Part shown: positions 10,331 through 18,697 of the stretch, piece by piece
Numbering within the stretch: the first letter of the stretch is position 1
Layout: every line of letters starts with the position of its first letter
Notes under the pieces: model-generated
What the model was told of the DNA's origin: nothing
What the model saw: only the letters and a program-made list of their open reading frames with translations
The model's database searches: none
Program-made: the position numbers and the translations under genes
Source of the DNA: Bacteroidales bacterium
Lineage (GTDB): Bacteria > Bacteroidota > Bacteroidia > Bacteroidales > UBA4417
DNA: 64,000 nucleotides
Reading direction: 5' to 3'
Assembly (NCBI GenBank): GCA_030654075.1
Contig: JAURYB010000174.1
Span: 18,353 to 82,352 of the forward strand

Positions 10331-11113
10331 TTACCAGGTTATACTTTCCAGAATTTTTATCATTACATCAGGATACCATACCCTTTCATTTTTCAGAAGA
10401 TTATAATTTACATAAATGATCTCCTGGTCATCGGCATACCAGAAATGGTACTGATCCATCTGCATCATAAATTCATTCCGGCTGCTTTTAAATGTCTTTC
10501 CTCCAATAACATAATCCAATGGCGGACTGGCTTTCAGATTGATTGCACCATTCATTTTGCTGGTCATATCCATCAGCTGCGCCGTTGTTAGTTTTGCCGT
10601 ATTCGGTGTGCGGGTAATTGTAAAAATCTCGGAGTTGCTCCATTCATCCTTCATCCAGAGTGAAACTTTGTTTTCGCTCAGGCTCTTACTCTTAAAAATA
10701 CCATCATTTTTTGCAAGTCTATACTCCAAGTCCCACGGATATTTAAGGCTTACTTTGGGTGGCTGTACTTTAAGTTTCTGCCATTTGGTGATTTCAAAGG
10801 GTTTATAATATTCCTCGATGGCTGTTATGAGCCAGGCCATAGCAGCTTTTTTACTTGAAAAAGTATCCCTTTTCTGAGTCATATAAAACTCGGCATAGCA
10901 AAGCGGATTTACTCTTCCACCCTGGGTTTCGGAGTAATTACATGAACTTGGCTCCACCTTGCCTATCATTTCGTCGTCCTTATAATAATAATTGGCCGAT
11001 TGGCCGGTTGCATAGGTGCAATCGAACGATTTGGTTGTAACTCCGGTTGGCAATTCCTGACCAAAGGCAAATGATGCAACAGCAAGAATTAAAAACAGTA
11101 AAATAGATTTCAT
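10331..11113 (-). CDS. Secreted 260-residue protein, tandem paralogue B, unknown function
   Basis: 260 residues with a signal peptide (MKSILLFLILAVASFAFGQ). It is homologous over its full length to the gene at 11359-12141, which has exactly the same length. Shared landmarks are ELPTGVT/QLPEGVT at the mature N terminus, two Cys (near DCTYA and SCNYS), YPWD, RTPNTAKL and the C-terminal MDQYHFWYAD...IIY.NYNLLK. No catalytic motif or known domain is recognised. It is followed 11 bases later by the TPR gene. The conserved aromatic, Tyr/Trp-rich C terminus suggests a binding surface, which is a guess. Confidence 0.75.
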   Translation of the reverse strand: MKSILLFLILAVASFAFGQELPTGVTTKSFDCTYATGQSANYYYKDDEMIGKVEPSSCNYSETQGGRVNPLCYAEFYMTQKRDTFSSKKAAMAWLITAIEEYYKPFEITKWQKLKVQPPKVSLKYPWDLEYRLAKNDGIFKSKSLSENKVSLWMKDEWSNSEIFTITRTPNTAKLTTAQLMDMTSKMNGAINLKASPPLDYVIGGKTFKSSRNEFMMQMDQYHFWYADDQEIIYVNYNLLKNERVWYPDVMIKILESITW

Positions 11114-11175
11114 GTGTTATTATTTATTTTTTACTGGTCACATGGAATACGCCAGATTGATCATGATATCATCTT

Positions 11176-11196
11176 CCCTGCCTGCTGCAGGCAGGG
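11176..11196. repeat. GC-rich palindromic hairpin between the tandem paralogues
   Basis: CCCTGCCTGC, one T, then GCAGGCAGGG forms a perfect 10-bp stem in a 245-bp spacer that otherwise shows nothing. It could attenuate transcription between paralogues A and B or be a REP-like repeat. There is no T-run directly after it on the minus strand. Confidence 0.5.
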
Positions 11197-11358
11197 GTTG
11201 GTTATTTTTTCAATCATGGCTATTTCATGGATTCTGGTTTTACGAATTTTTCTTTGGGATTTGTTCGATATAAAAAGCGTATTGGGATCAGCCCACGGCA
11301 TAACATTACTGATTTGCAATACTTTGCAAAACCATTTAATGCCAAGCAAAAGACTTGA

Positions 11359-12141
11359 TTACCAGCTTATACTTTCAACAATGGCTTTCATCACTTCGGG
11401 ATACCGTATACGTTCGTCTTTCAGAAGGTTGTAGTTGATGTAAATGATCTCCTTTTCATCGGCATACCAGAAATGGTATTGATCCATTAACGACATGAAC
11501 TGATTCTGAGCTGTTTTAAAGGATTTTCCACCAATCTCATATAGTGCTTCAGGTGAACTCTTGATATCAATAGCCCAATTCATCTGTGCGGCCATTTCCA
11601 TCACCTTTGCTGTTGAGAGTTTGGCGGTATTCGGAGTCCGGATGATGAAACAGACTTCGGACTGTCCGCCCGGAACTTTTCGCATCAGTGTGAGTTTATT
11701 TTCAGCCTGGTTTTTGCTTTTAAATACACCATCATACCTGTCCGTTTTATACGTCCAGTCCCATGGATATTTCACACTTACTTTGGGAATCTGAACCTCA
11801 AGTTCCTGCCATTTATCGATGATTGCGGGTTTGTAATATTCCTCCATGGTAGTAATCATCCATGCCATAGCCTGGTCATTCGTGGCAAACGTGTCCTTTT
11901 TAGAATCGTTGTAAAAATCGGCGAGGAAATATTTATTAACGCCGTCTTCTTCAACTCCGTTATAATTACACGCATCCGGCAGAATCATGCCAATCATTTC
12001 ATTGGATTTATTGAAATAATAACTGCTAAGGCCTGGAGCATAGTTACATGCGTTGGCTTGTACAGTTACTCCTTCCGGTAATTGCTGGCCAAATGACTGA
12101 TAGCCAATCGCCATCAGAAAAAACAGGATTGCTGGCTTCAT
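11359..12141 (-). CDS. Secreted 260-residue protein, tandem paralogue A, unknown function
   Basis: 260 residues, the same length as its neighbour at 10331. I start it at the ATG at 12141, which opens a signal peptide (MKPAILFFLMAIGYQSFGQ). A longer frame reaching 12216 would overlap the OmpA gene by 73 bases and put a charged leader before the signal. The chosen start leaves 2 bases after the OmpA stop, which implies translational coupling. It keeps all the landmarks of paralogue B (YPWD, RTPNTAKL, MDQYHFWYAD). Unknown function; probably periplasmic or surface exposed. Confidence 0.75.
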   Translation of the reverse strand: MKPAILFFLMAIGYQSFGQQLPEGVTVQANACNYAPGLSSYYFNKSNEMIGMILPDACNYNGVEEDGVNKYFLADFYNDSKKDTFATNDQAMAWMITTMEEYYKPAIIDKWQELEVQIPKVSVKYPWDWTYKTDRYDGVFKSKNQAENKLTLMRKVPGGQSEVCFIIRTPNTAKLSTAKVMEMAAQMNWAIDIKSSPEALYEIGGKSFKTAQNQFMSLMDQYHFWYADEKEIIYINYNLLKDERIRYPEVMKAIVESISW

Positions 12142-12143
12142 AC

Positions 12144-12980
12144 TTATTGTTTTACAATTTCGACCCTGCGGTTCAGTTTCCGGCCTTCTTCGGTGGAATT
12201 TGTAGTAACAGGACAATATTGACCTGCGCCTTCGGACATTATTCGTGAAGCAGCAATTTTACCGGTGTTTACCAGGTAATTTTTAACGCTTTCGGCCCGG
12301 GCTTTGGAAAGTGTAATATTGCCTGCATAGGTTCCTGTATTATCAGTATGCCCGACAACTATGATCTTTACAGCAGGATTGGCATTCAGGTAATCGGTAA
12401 TCTGCGTAAGTGCTTCGGCTGATTCGGGCTTGATAACCGATTTCCCGACATCGAACAATATTCCATAAAGGGCTATTTTACCATCTTTGTCGATGGCTTC
12501 TTCCATATTAACAACAATATCCTGTTGCATTACTTCTACCTCCACAACTTCTATATTGTAACTACCTGCATCAGTCGAATTTTCGGCAGTATGTATCTGA
12601 ATATATACTTCCTTCCCATTTATACTGGCAGAGAATACAGTTTTTTTCTTATCCAGAACTTTACCCTTTACTTTTAAAATGGCATTGTAGTAATTCTGGT
12701 TTATCTGAGCACTGCTGAATTTCCGGGTTTCACCTTCTTTTTTGTAATAAAAAACATGATAGTATTTACCACTTTTATTGATTTTATTTGCTTTCCCATC
12801 AACCCAATATACAAACTCAGCATCATTATACTCGCTGTTTTTGCAATCGGTGATGTAAAATCCGGGCATGCGGTTAAGGTAAGGAGGCTCTGCATCCGGG
12901 CAGCGCGGGGTGTCCTGTGGGTCCTGTGCAAAGGAAACTAAAGAAAACAGAGTAAGACAAATGGTCAATAATCTTTTCAT
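12144..12980 (-). CDS. OmpA-family peptidoglycan-binding outer-membrane protein
   Basis: 278 residues. A signal peptide (MKRLLTICLTLFSLVSFAQ) is followed by a domain of about 130 residues that I do not recognise and then an OmpA C-terminal domain (about 165-278). The latter shows VVGHTDNTG, LSKARAESVKNYL and NRRVEI, the segments that bind diaminopimelate peptidoglycan. The N-terminal half is too short for a full beta-barrel, so it is more likely a lipid-free periplasmic or peripheral wall-binding protein. It leads the four-gene minus-strand cluster down to 8262. Confidence 0.85.
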   Translation of the reverse strand: MKRLLTICLTLFSLVSFAQDPQDTPRCPDAEPPYLNRMPGFYITDCKNSEYNDAEFVYWVDGKANKINKSGKYYHVFYYKKEGETRKFSSAQINQNYYNAILKVKGKVLDKKKTVFSASINGKEVYIQIHTAENSTDAGSYNIEVVEVEVMQQDIVVNMEEAIDKDGKIALYGILFDVGKSVIKPESAEALTQITDYLNANPAVKIIVVGHTDNTGTYAGNITLSKARAESVKNYLVNTGKIAASRIMSEGAGQYCPVTTNSTEEGRKLNRRVEIVKQ

Positions 12981-13539
12981 TTGCAGTAAATTTAAGGGGT
13001 TAGAAATTTAATGATCTGGGGCTTTTTAATCAGATACTCTACGCAGGAGCGTTCGGACGGCAGCAATTTAGTTGTAAGAGTGCGGCAGGATATATATACT
13101 TATACAAATATATAAATATAAATTTATAAAAAAAACAATATGTTTTTTTTATATCTGGTCTAAATAAGAATTATCTTCCTGAAGTATCGGGAATTTGAAG
13201 AACAATACTCTGATACCAGCTTTTACCTCTTAGAAATTGGATATATGATTTTTGGAAAAATTGAATATAAATTTGATTTAGTCGCAGAAAGCTGGAGTTA
13301 ATCAGGTTGGATGTATGCAGGCTGTATTTTACACGTAAGGATTATTTTCAATGTTGGCTGTTTTTACTTCAATCAAGGCTTGAGTAAGTTGCAAATAATT
13401 TTCAATACAATACAAGCGGAATTGTACTGCATTCCGTCAGCAGCCTAACACGGAGAAGTAAAAAGTAAATCTATTGGTGTAAATCCAATTCTGGTTATTC
13501 CTTCTTTTGGCTTACCGCTGAAGAAATGAAGAATATTCT
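12981..13539. other. Intergenic region, 559 bp, with AT-rich hairpin
   Basis: No coding frame or RNA gene is apparent. At 13125-13153 a perfect 13-bp inverted repeat (TATAAAAAAAACA, loop ATA, TGTTTTTTTTATA) could end transcription arriving from manA on the minus strand, though it lacks a GC-rich stem. The rest is AT-rich. Two TAAATTTA-like boxes sit within 30 bases of the OmpA start and may include its promoter. Confidence 0.5.
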
Positions 13540-14526
13540 TTATTCCTGTGGATAGTATATCTCCAGAATTTTGGTTTCAACAAGAGGTATAATCTGAATT
13601 CGTTCCATAATGGCCGGAATAAGCATTGCTTCACCGGCTTTAAGGATTTCCGATCCTCCTTCGAATTTAATACTGCATTTGCCTTCGGCACACTGCAGAA
13701 TTACAAATGAATCGATGCCGCTGTAATCCTTTATTACTGGTTTATCAAAATGAATTACGCTGGTGTTGAAATAGGTACTTTCAATAACCGGAACGGTTTT
13801 GTTAAACACTGGCTCATATTCGGTTCTGTAGCTTTCGTGTTTTGTAAAATCGAGTGCGTCAAGTGCCAGTTCCGTATGAAGCTGGCGTGGAATTCCTTTA
13901 TCGTCAACCCTGTCGAAATCATAAATCCTGTAAGTAAGATCGCTGGTTTGCTGGATTTCAAAAATAAGTAATCCCGGGCCCAGAGCATGCACCCTGCCGG
14001 AAGGCATAAAATAGACATCGCCATTATGAACAGTCTCATAATTCATGATATCCAGGATTGACCCATTATTTAAATTGGACATGTACAATTCAGCATTCAT
14101 GTCGCGGTTAAAGCCACTTATCAGCTGTGCGCCGGATTCGGCATCAGCCACATACCACATTTCGGTTTTACCCAGGTCATTATGACGGCTTTCAGCCAGT
14201 TTATCATCCGGATGAACCTGTATCGACAGCCAATCGTTTGAATTCAGGATTTTTATAAGCAACGGGAATTTGGTGCCGTATTTTTCAAAAACAGCTTCTC
14301 CGACAAGGTCGCCCATATAAATATCAATAAGTTCATCGAGCTGGTTTTCAGCCAGAAAACCGTTTGATACAACACTGATTTCTTCCCCATATCCAGATAA
14401 TACCCATGCCTCGCCGCAATTAGGCAGCGGAGAATAGTCCATTCCGAATACTGTTTTAATTTTATCGCCGCCCCAGATTTTCTCTTTGAAAATGGGAGTA
14501 AATTTCAGTGGATATAATTCATTCAT
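13540..14526 (-). CDS. manA: Mannose-6-phosphate isomerase, class I
   Basis: 328 residues from the ATG at 14526; a GTG one codon earlier is possible. The enzyme interconverts mannose 6-phosphate and fructose 6-phosphate in the cytoplasm and feeds GDP-mannose synthesis. Visible family features are LKFTPIFKEKIWGG at the N terminus, QVHPDD with zinc ligands (about 100-105), and MPSGRVHALGPG with a further His. The length matches short bacterial type I enzymes. It stands alone between long spacers and is divergent from the lip gene. Confidence 0.9.
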   Translation of the reverse strand: MNELYPLKFTPIFKEKIWGGDKIKTVFGMDYSPLPNCGEAWVLSGYGEEISVVSNGFLAENQLDELIDIYMGDLVGEAVFEKYGTKFPLLIKILNSNDWLSIQVHPDDKLAESRHNDLGKTEMWYVADAESGAQLISGFNRDMNAELYMSNLNNGSILDIMNYETVHNGDVYFMPSGRVHALGPGLLIFEIQQTSDLTYRIYDFDRVDDKGIPRQLHTELALDALDFTKHESYRTEYEPVFNKTVPVIESTYFNTSVIHFDKPVIKDYSGIDSFVILQCAEGKCSIKFEGGSEILKAGEAMLIPAIMERIQIIPLVETKILEIYYPQE

Positions 14527-14612
14527 CACAAATCTCCAGTTCTTTATTTGAAAGTATGTATTTAGTAAAATGCTTTATCTAATCAGCCAGTACGAATCAA
14601 GAAGTAAAATTA

Positions 14613-14724
14613 GCCACAGATTTCGCAGATTTCACAGATTAAAATTAATTGCGGAAGGCGGTTTTATAATATAGAAACTGCTGAAATCGGTTCCAGATCT
14701 GCGTGAATAAGCGAAATCTGTGGC
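14613..14724. repeat. Extragenic inverted-repeat element, GCCACAGATT family, copy 2
   Basis: Left arm GCCACAGATTTCGCAGATTT begins at 14613 and runs to 14640; right arm at 14693-14724 ends GCGAAATCTGTGGC. The interior holds AAACTGCTGAAA, which matches the inner hairpin of copy 1 at 8181-8199. The two copies are therefore one family, about 6.5 kb apart. Confidence 0.75.
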
Positions 14725-14828
14725 AAAATGTCTTTTAATTTCTAAGGTCAAAATTACGATATTATCCACTTCATGCGACAATCGGTCTCCAATCGTGTTG
14801 AGGAAATCAACTGAATGTGGAAATGAAG

Positions 14829-14836
14829 TACTTTTG
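14829..14836 (+). promoter_or_regulatory. Putative -7 box of the lipA-lipB fusion gene
   Basis: TACTTTTG fits TAnnTTTG and lies 19 bases before the ATG at 14856, so the leader would be very short. This box decides the start: the in-frame ATG at 14817 precedes it. No convincing -33 box was seen. Confidence 0.5.
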
Positions 14837-14855
14837 CCTCCTGAATTTTTACAAT

Positions 14856-16541
14856 ATGTCCGAAACACCTGAAAAACATATCCGTAAACCCGACTGGCTG
14901 AAAATCAAACTTCCGAAAGGGGATAACTACCTGAAGGTAAAAGGAATACTGGAAGAGAAGGGTTTGCATACCATTTGTTCAAGCGGCAAGTGCCCGAATA
15001 TGGGCGAATGCTGGAATGCCGGGACCGCAACATTTATGATCCTCGGCGATATCTGCACCCGCAGCTGTAAATTCTGCGCCACTAAAACCGGAAAACCTCT
15101 CCCGGTTGATGCAAATGAACCGGATAAAATCGCTCAATCAGTTAAACATCTGAACCTGAAACATGTTGTTTTAACCTCCGTTGACCGGGATGATCTTTCT
15201 GATGGAGGTGCTGTTATCTGGGCGGAAACTGTCAGGAAAGTGAAAGAATTAAATCCGGAAACAACCATTGAAACCCTGCTCCCTGACTTTGGCGGAAATG
15301 CGGATCAGCTTCAATTGGTTATTGAATCAGCGCCGGATATTATTTCACATAACCTGGAAACAGTTCTTAGGTTAACTCCTCAAATTCGCAGTGCTGCTCA
15401 ATATGACCGTAGTCTGGAGGTAATACGGCAAATTGCTGCTTCCGGGTTAAGAGCTAAATCAGGAATTATGGTTGGATTGGGTGAAACCGAAACAGAAGTA
15501 CTCGAACTTATGGATGATTTACGAAGTGTAAACTGCAGCATTTTTACCATAGGCCAATATCTTCAACCATCACCAGCTCATCTGAAAGTGGTTGAATATG
15601 TGCACCCTGATGTTTTTGAAAAATACCGGGTTGCCGGGATTGAAAAAGGTTTCACTCATGTGGAAAGTAAACCTTTGGTCAGAAGCAGTTACCATGCAGA
15701 GAAGCATGTTGTTGACCGCCGTAAAGACGCGATGCCTCGCGTCTCTGCAAATGGTGGCTTACAACAGGACATTGCCGTGATACCTCACTCCGAAAAAATG
15801 AAAAAATCAAATCCAATTTCAATCGGAGACGCGAAGCATCGCGTCTCTACGATTGACCTGGGATTAATGCCCTACCAACAAGCCTGGGATTACCAGGAAA
15901 CCCTTCTGAATGAAATAATTACGCAGAAACTTGAATTCCAGAAACTGCCATTAAACGATGAACGATTAACTAACAACTATTTACTTTTTGTCGAGCATCC
16001 GCATGTTTTCACACTTGGCAAGAGCGGTTCAGAGGACAATTTGCTGGCCAATTTTATCCAGCTTCAGGCTAAAAATGCAGAGTTTATTCATACCAACAGG
16101 GGAGGAGATATTACCTATCACGGTCCTGGACAAATTGTTGGTTACCCGATTTTGAATCTTGATTATTTTGCCAAAGGAATACGCGATTATATTGAAAAAC
16201 TGGAAGAAGCAATCATTCTTTGCTTGAAGCATTATGGACTTGAAGGCCACCGCCTCGAAGGTGCAACCGGTGTTTGGCTTGATCCGGATGTTCCTGGGAA
16301 AACCCGGAAAATCTGTGCAATCGGCGTACGTGTAAGCCGTGGCGTGAGTATGCATGGATTTGCATTTAATGTAAATACCGATTTATCGTACTTTAGCCTG
16401 ATAAATCCATGTGGGTTTACAGATAAAAAGGTAACTTCGTTGCAGGCGGAACTAGGGAAGGAAATGGAAATGAACGCAGTAAAAGCAGTGCTGAAAGAGA
16501 AGATATCCCAGGTATTTAATATGGAATTATATAATCTGTAA
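14856..16541 (+). CDS. Lipoyl synthase-octanoyltransferase fusion (LipA-LipB)
   Basis: 561 residues in one uninterrupted frame. Residues 1 to about 284 are lipoyl synthase: auxiliary-cluster cysteines C41, C46, C52 (CSSGKCPNMGEC), radical-SAM cysteines C67, C71, C74 (CTRSCKFC) and the terminal RSSYH (276-280). Residues from about 332 are octanoyltransferase LipB: RGGDITYHGPGQ from R415, catalytic K485 (KICAIG) and C519 (INPCG). LipB moves octanoate from acyl carrier protein to lipoyl domains and LipA inserts two sulfurs, so one protein would perform both steps. The linker of about 47 residues is encoded partly by two palindromic repeats. An ATG at 15798 could start LipB separately. Both halves look intact. 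The LOG gene starts on the next base after the stop. Confidence 0.93.
   Translation: MSETPEKHIRKPDWLKIKLPKGDNYLKVKGILEEKGLHTICSSGKCPNMGECWNAGTATFMILGDICTRSCKFCATKTGKPLPVDANEPDKIAQSVKHLNLKHVVLTSVDRDDLSDGGAVIWAETVRKVKELNPETTIETLLPDFGGNADQLQLVIESAPDIISHNLETVLRLTPQIRSAAQYDRSLEVIRQIAASGLRAKSGIMVGLGETETEVLELMDDLRSVNCSIFTIGQYLQPSPAHLKVVEYVHPDVFEKYRVAGIEKGFTHVESKPLVRSSYHAEKHVVDRRKDAMPRVSANGGLQQDIAVIPHSEKMKKSNPISIGDAKHRVSTIDLGLMPYQQAWDYQETLLNEIITQKLEFQKLPLNDERLTNNYLLFVEHPHVFTLGKSGSEDNLLANFIQLQAKNAEFIHTNRGGDITYHGPGQIVGYPILNLDYFAKGIRDYIEKLEEAIILCLKHYGLEGHRLEGATGVWLDPDVPGKTRKICAIGVRVSRGVSMHGFAFNVNTDLSYFSLINPCGFTDKKVTSLQAELGKEMEMNAVKAVLKEKISQVFNMELYNL
15725..15744. repeat. Palindromic repeat inside the lipA-lipB junction, copy 1
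   Basis: AGACGCGA, loop TGCC, TCGCGTCT: a perfect 8-bp stem translated as part of RRKDAMPRVS, just after the lipoyl synthase terminus. It resembles small mobile REP-like palindromes and is almost the reverse complement of copy 2 (one mismatch). Confidence 0.8.
15827..15846. repeat. Palindromic repeat inside the lipA-lipB junction, copy 2
   Basis: AGACGCGA, loop AGCA, TCGCGTCT, translated as GDAKHRVST directly before the LipB core (TIDLGL). It begins exactly 102 bases, 34 codons, after copy 1 begins. With flanks it reads GGAGACGCG...CGCGTCTCTAC. Confidence 0.8.
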
Positions 16542-17153
16542 ATGATGACTAAAGAAATCAAATCCATCTGCATTTTCTGCGGTTCCAGTGCCGGAAGCCG
16601 GGAAGAATATTCCATTAAGGCCCGCGACCTGGGACATCTTTTTATAGAAAAAAACATTTCACTTGTTTACGGTGGCAGCAACGTAGGCCTGATGCGTGTG
16701 ATTGCTGATACTATGCTGGAAGCCGGTGGCAAGGTGATTGGCGTAATGCCGCATAATTTAATTAATCGGGAGGTTGCTCATAAGGGACTTACCGAATTTC
16801 ATGTAGTTGAAACCATGGCTGAACGAAAAGAGGTTATGGACAAACTTTCGGATGCTTTTATTTCGATGCCGGGTGGTGTTGGTACTTTGGATGAATTATT
16901 TGAAGTAATGAGCTGGAACCAGCTTGAACTAATCACGAAACCAGTTGCGCTTTATAATGTTTTAGGTTATTATGATCAACTGCTTGCATTTCTCGATCAT
17001 TCAGTGGATCAGCGGTTTGTAAAAGCCGAACACCGGATTAACCTGATTTCGGAAAGTGATGAGAATGTATTGCTTGAAAAGATTTTTAACTACGAGCCGG
17101 TTAAAGTAGATGGGGGAAAGTGGATTAAGGAGTTGCATGAAAATAAGTTCTGA
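16542..17153 (+). CDS. LOG-family nucleoside 5'-monophosphate phosphoribohydrolase
   Basis: 203 residues. The LOG signature PGGVGTLDELFEVMSW is intact (about 109-124), with the nucleotide-binding GSSAGSR and YGGSNVGLM segments before it. LOG enzymes split adenosine- or cytokinin-type monophosphates into base and ribose 5-phosphate; older annotation as lysine decarboxylase is wrong. Two ATG codons in a row open the gene directly after the lip stop codon, so it is almost certainly co-translated with the LipA-LipB fusion. Why it is coupled to lipoate synthesis is not evident. Confidence 0.88.
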   Translation: MMTKEIKSICIFCGSSAGSREEYSIKARDLGHLFIEKNISLVYGGSNVGLMRVIADTMLEAGGKVIGVMPHNLINREVAHKGLTEFHVVETMAERKEVMDKLSDAFISMPGGVGTLDELFEVMSWNQLELITKPVALYNVLGYYDQLLAFLDHSVDQRFVKAEHRINLISESDENVLLEKIFNYEPVKVDGGKWIKELHENKF

Positions 17154-17281
17154 AAGCAGGGAATCGGAAGATTTTGATACGCATTTATCTTTTAAGATTA
17201 TAATTTTTTCTTTTTCATGCTTTTACAACAGTTACGTGCTTTTTTAAATGAGATTTTTGTTAAAAGAAAGAGATAGAAACA

Positions 17282-18112
17282 ATGAAAGACATAAAATTAT
17301 TCGAAAACAAGAAAATACGTTCCAATTGGGACGCTGAACAAGAGAAATGGTATTTTTCAATTGTTGATATCATTGAAGTTCTAACGGACACAGAACGCCC
17401 GCGCAAGTATTGGAGTGATTTAAAATCGAAGTTAAAAAAGGAAGGCAGTGAGTTGTCCGCAAAAATCGGACAACTGAAAATGCAATCTGAAGATGGAAAG
17501 TTTTATGTGACCGATGTTGCTGATACAGAGCAATTATTCAGGTTGATTCAATCTATTCCTTCTCCGAAAGCAGAACCCTTTAAGCAATGGCTGGCAAAAG
17601 TCGGCTATGAAAGAATAGAGGAGAGCCAGGATCCGGAGAAAACAATTGACAGAGCCATGGAGGGCTATTTGAAATTAGGTTATAGCTCAGCCTGGATAAA
17701 TCAAAGATTAAAAAGCATTGAGGTCAGGAAGGAACTAACCGATGAGTGGGAAAACAGAGGCGTTAAGAAAGGACAGGAATTTGCGACTCTAACAGATATT
17801 ATAACTCAGGCCTGGAGCGGAAAAACAGTTGGACAGTACAAAAATTTCAAAGGATTGAAAAAAGAAAATCTGCGGGATAACATGACTAACCTGGAACTGG
17901 TATTGAATATGTTAGCAGAAGCTACTACTACTGAAATAAGCAAAGAAAATAGTCCTGAAACTTTTGATGACAATAAACGGATTGCGAAAAAAGGTGGCGA
18001 AATTGCCGGAAATACCCGAAAGCAAATTGAAGAACAAACAGGCAAAAAGATTGTGAGCTCGCAAAACGCGAAGATTTTAAGAGAAGCCATCAGAAATAAG
18101 AAATTAAAATAG
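17282..18112 (+). CDS. BRO-N domain protein, antirepressor/DinD-like
   Basis: 276 residues. The N-terminal region to about residue 110 resembles the BRO-N domain of phage antirepressors: it opens with KLFENKKIRSNWD and has SIVDIIEVLTDTERPRKYW and PKAEPFKQWLAKVGYERI. The helical, lysine-rich C-terminal half ends with GNTRKQIEEQTGKKIVSSQN, similar to what I recall for DinD-like proteins. Such proteins bind DNA and are found both in phages and alone in chromosomes. No other phage genes surround it. It comes 21 bases before the P-loop kinase gene and may be co-transcribed with it. The exact function is not known. Confidence 0.75.
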   Translation: MKDIKLFENKKIRSNWDAEQEKWYFSIVDIIEVLTDTERPRKYWSDLKSKLKKEGSELSAKIGQLKMQSEDGKFYVTDVADTEQLFRLIQSIPSPKAEPFKQWLAKVGYERIEESQDPEKTIDRAMEGYLKLGYSSAWINQRLKSIEVRKELTDEWENRGVKKGQEFATLTDIITQAWSGKTVGQYKNFKGLKKENLRDNMTNLELVLNMLAEATTTEISKENSPETFDDNKRIAKKGGEIAGNTRKQIEEQTGKKIVSSQNAKILREAIRNKKLK

Positions 18113-18133
18113 CCCAAAATTAATGATATTACC

Positions 18134-18691
18134 ATGCTAATTATAGGAATTACCGGAACGTTAGGCGCAGGAAAAGGAACCATTGTGGATTACCTGGTTC
18201 AGGAAAAGGGATTTGTGCACTTCTCGGTGAGGGGATTTATTACTGAAGAAATAAACCGGCAGGGATTGCCCGTTAACCGCGACAGCATGGTGACGGTTGC
18301 CAATAAATTACGGGCCGATCATTCGCCATCCTATATCATCGACCAGCTTTACGAGCAAGCTTTATTAACCGGAGAAAATTGCATTATCGAAAGCATACGT
18401 ACTCCGGGCGAAGTAGATTCGCTGCGCGAAAAAGGTAATTTTTTGCTTTTTGCGGTAGATGCTGATCCATTGCTGCGCTATGACCGCATCGTAATGCGCA
18501 ATTCCGAAACCGACCGTATATCCTATAAAACATTTATTTCCAACGAAGAACGCGAAATGCAGTCGAATGATCCGGCCAAACAAAATATTGGGAAATGTAT
18601 TGAACAGGCTGACCAGATTTTTTACAACAATTCGTCTGTTGATGTTCTCTATAAACTGATTGAGATGGAATTGATAAAATTAAATATTTAA
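18134..18691 (+). CDS. P-loop nucleoside monophosphate kinase-like protein
   Basis: 185 residues. A clear Walker A motif, GTLGAGKGT (8-16), opens the protein. IIESIRTPGEVDSL (about 84-97) is a likely substrate/lid region, and an arginine-rich segment RYDRIVMRNSETDR follows. The fold is that of the adenylate kinase/dephospho-CoA kinase/dNMP kinase group; I cannot name the substrate. dCMP deaminase lies nearby on the other strand, which favours a deoxynucleotide role, but this is inference. It overlaps no neighbour and ends 6 bases before the convergent toxin gene. Confidence 0.72.
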   Translation: MLIIGITGTLGAGKGTIVDYLVQEKGFVHFSVRGFITEEINRQGLPVNRDSMVTVANKLRADHSPSYIIDQLYEQALLTGENCIIESIRTPGEVDSLREKGNFLLFAVDADPLLRYDRIVMRNSETDRISYKTFISNEEREMQSNDPAKQNIGKCIEQADQIFYNNSSVDVLYKLIEMELIKLNI

Positions 18692-18697
18692 GTTTTT

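Larger units (their letters stand above)
14527..14855. other. Divergent intergenic region, 329 bp
   Basis: Separates manA (minus) from the lipA-lipB fusion (plus). It holds the second GCCACAGATT element and the lip promoter candidate, listed separately. An ATG at 14817 is in frame with lip, but it lies upstream of the -7 box and I reject it as the start. Confidence 0.6.

Noticed and set aside
13440..13520. GGTGTAAATCCAATTCTGG resembles part of a cobalamin riboswitch core
   Set aside because: No B12 box or ACTGT element follows, and the next gene on that strand is far away (manA is on the opposite strand).
14817..14855. Longer lipA-lipB start at ATG 14817
   Set aside because: It lies before the -7 box at 14829-14836 and adds residues not seen at LipA N termini.
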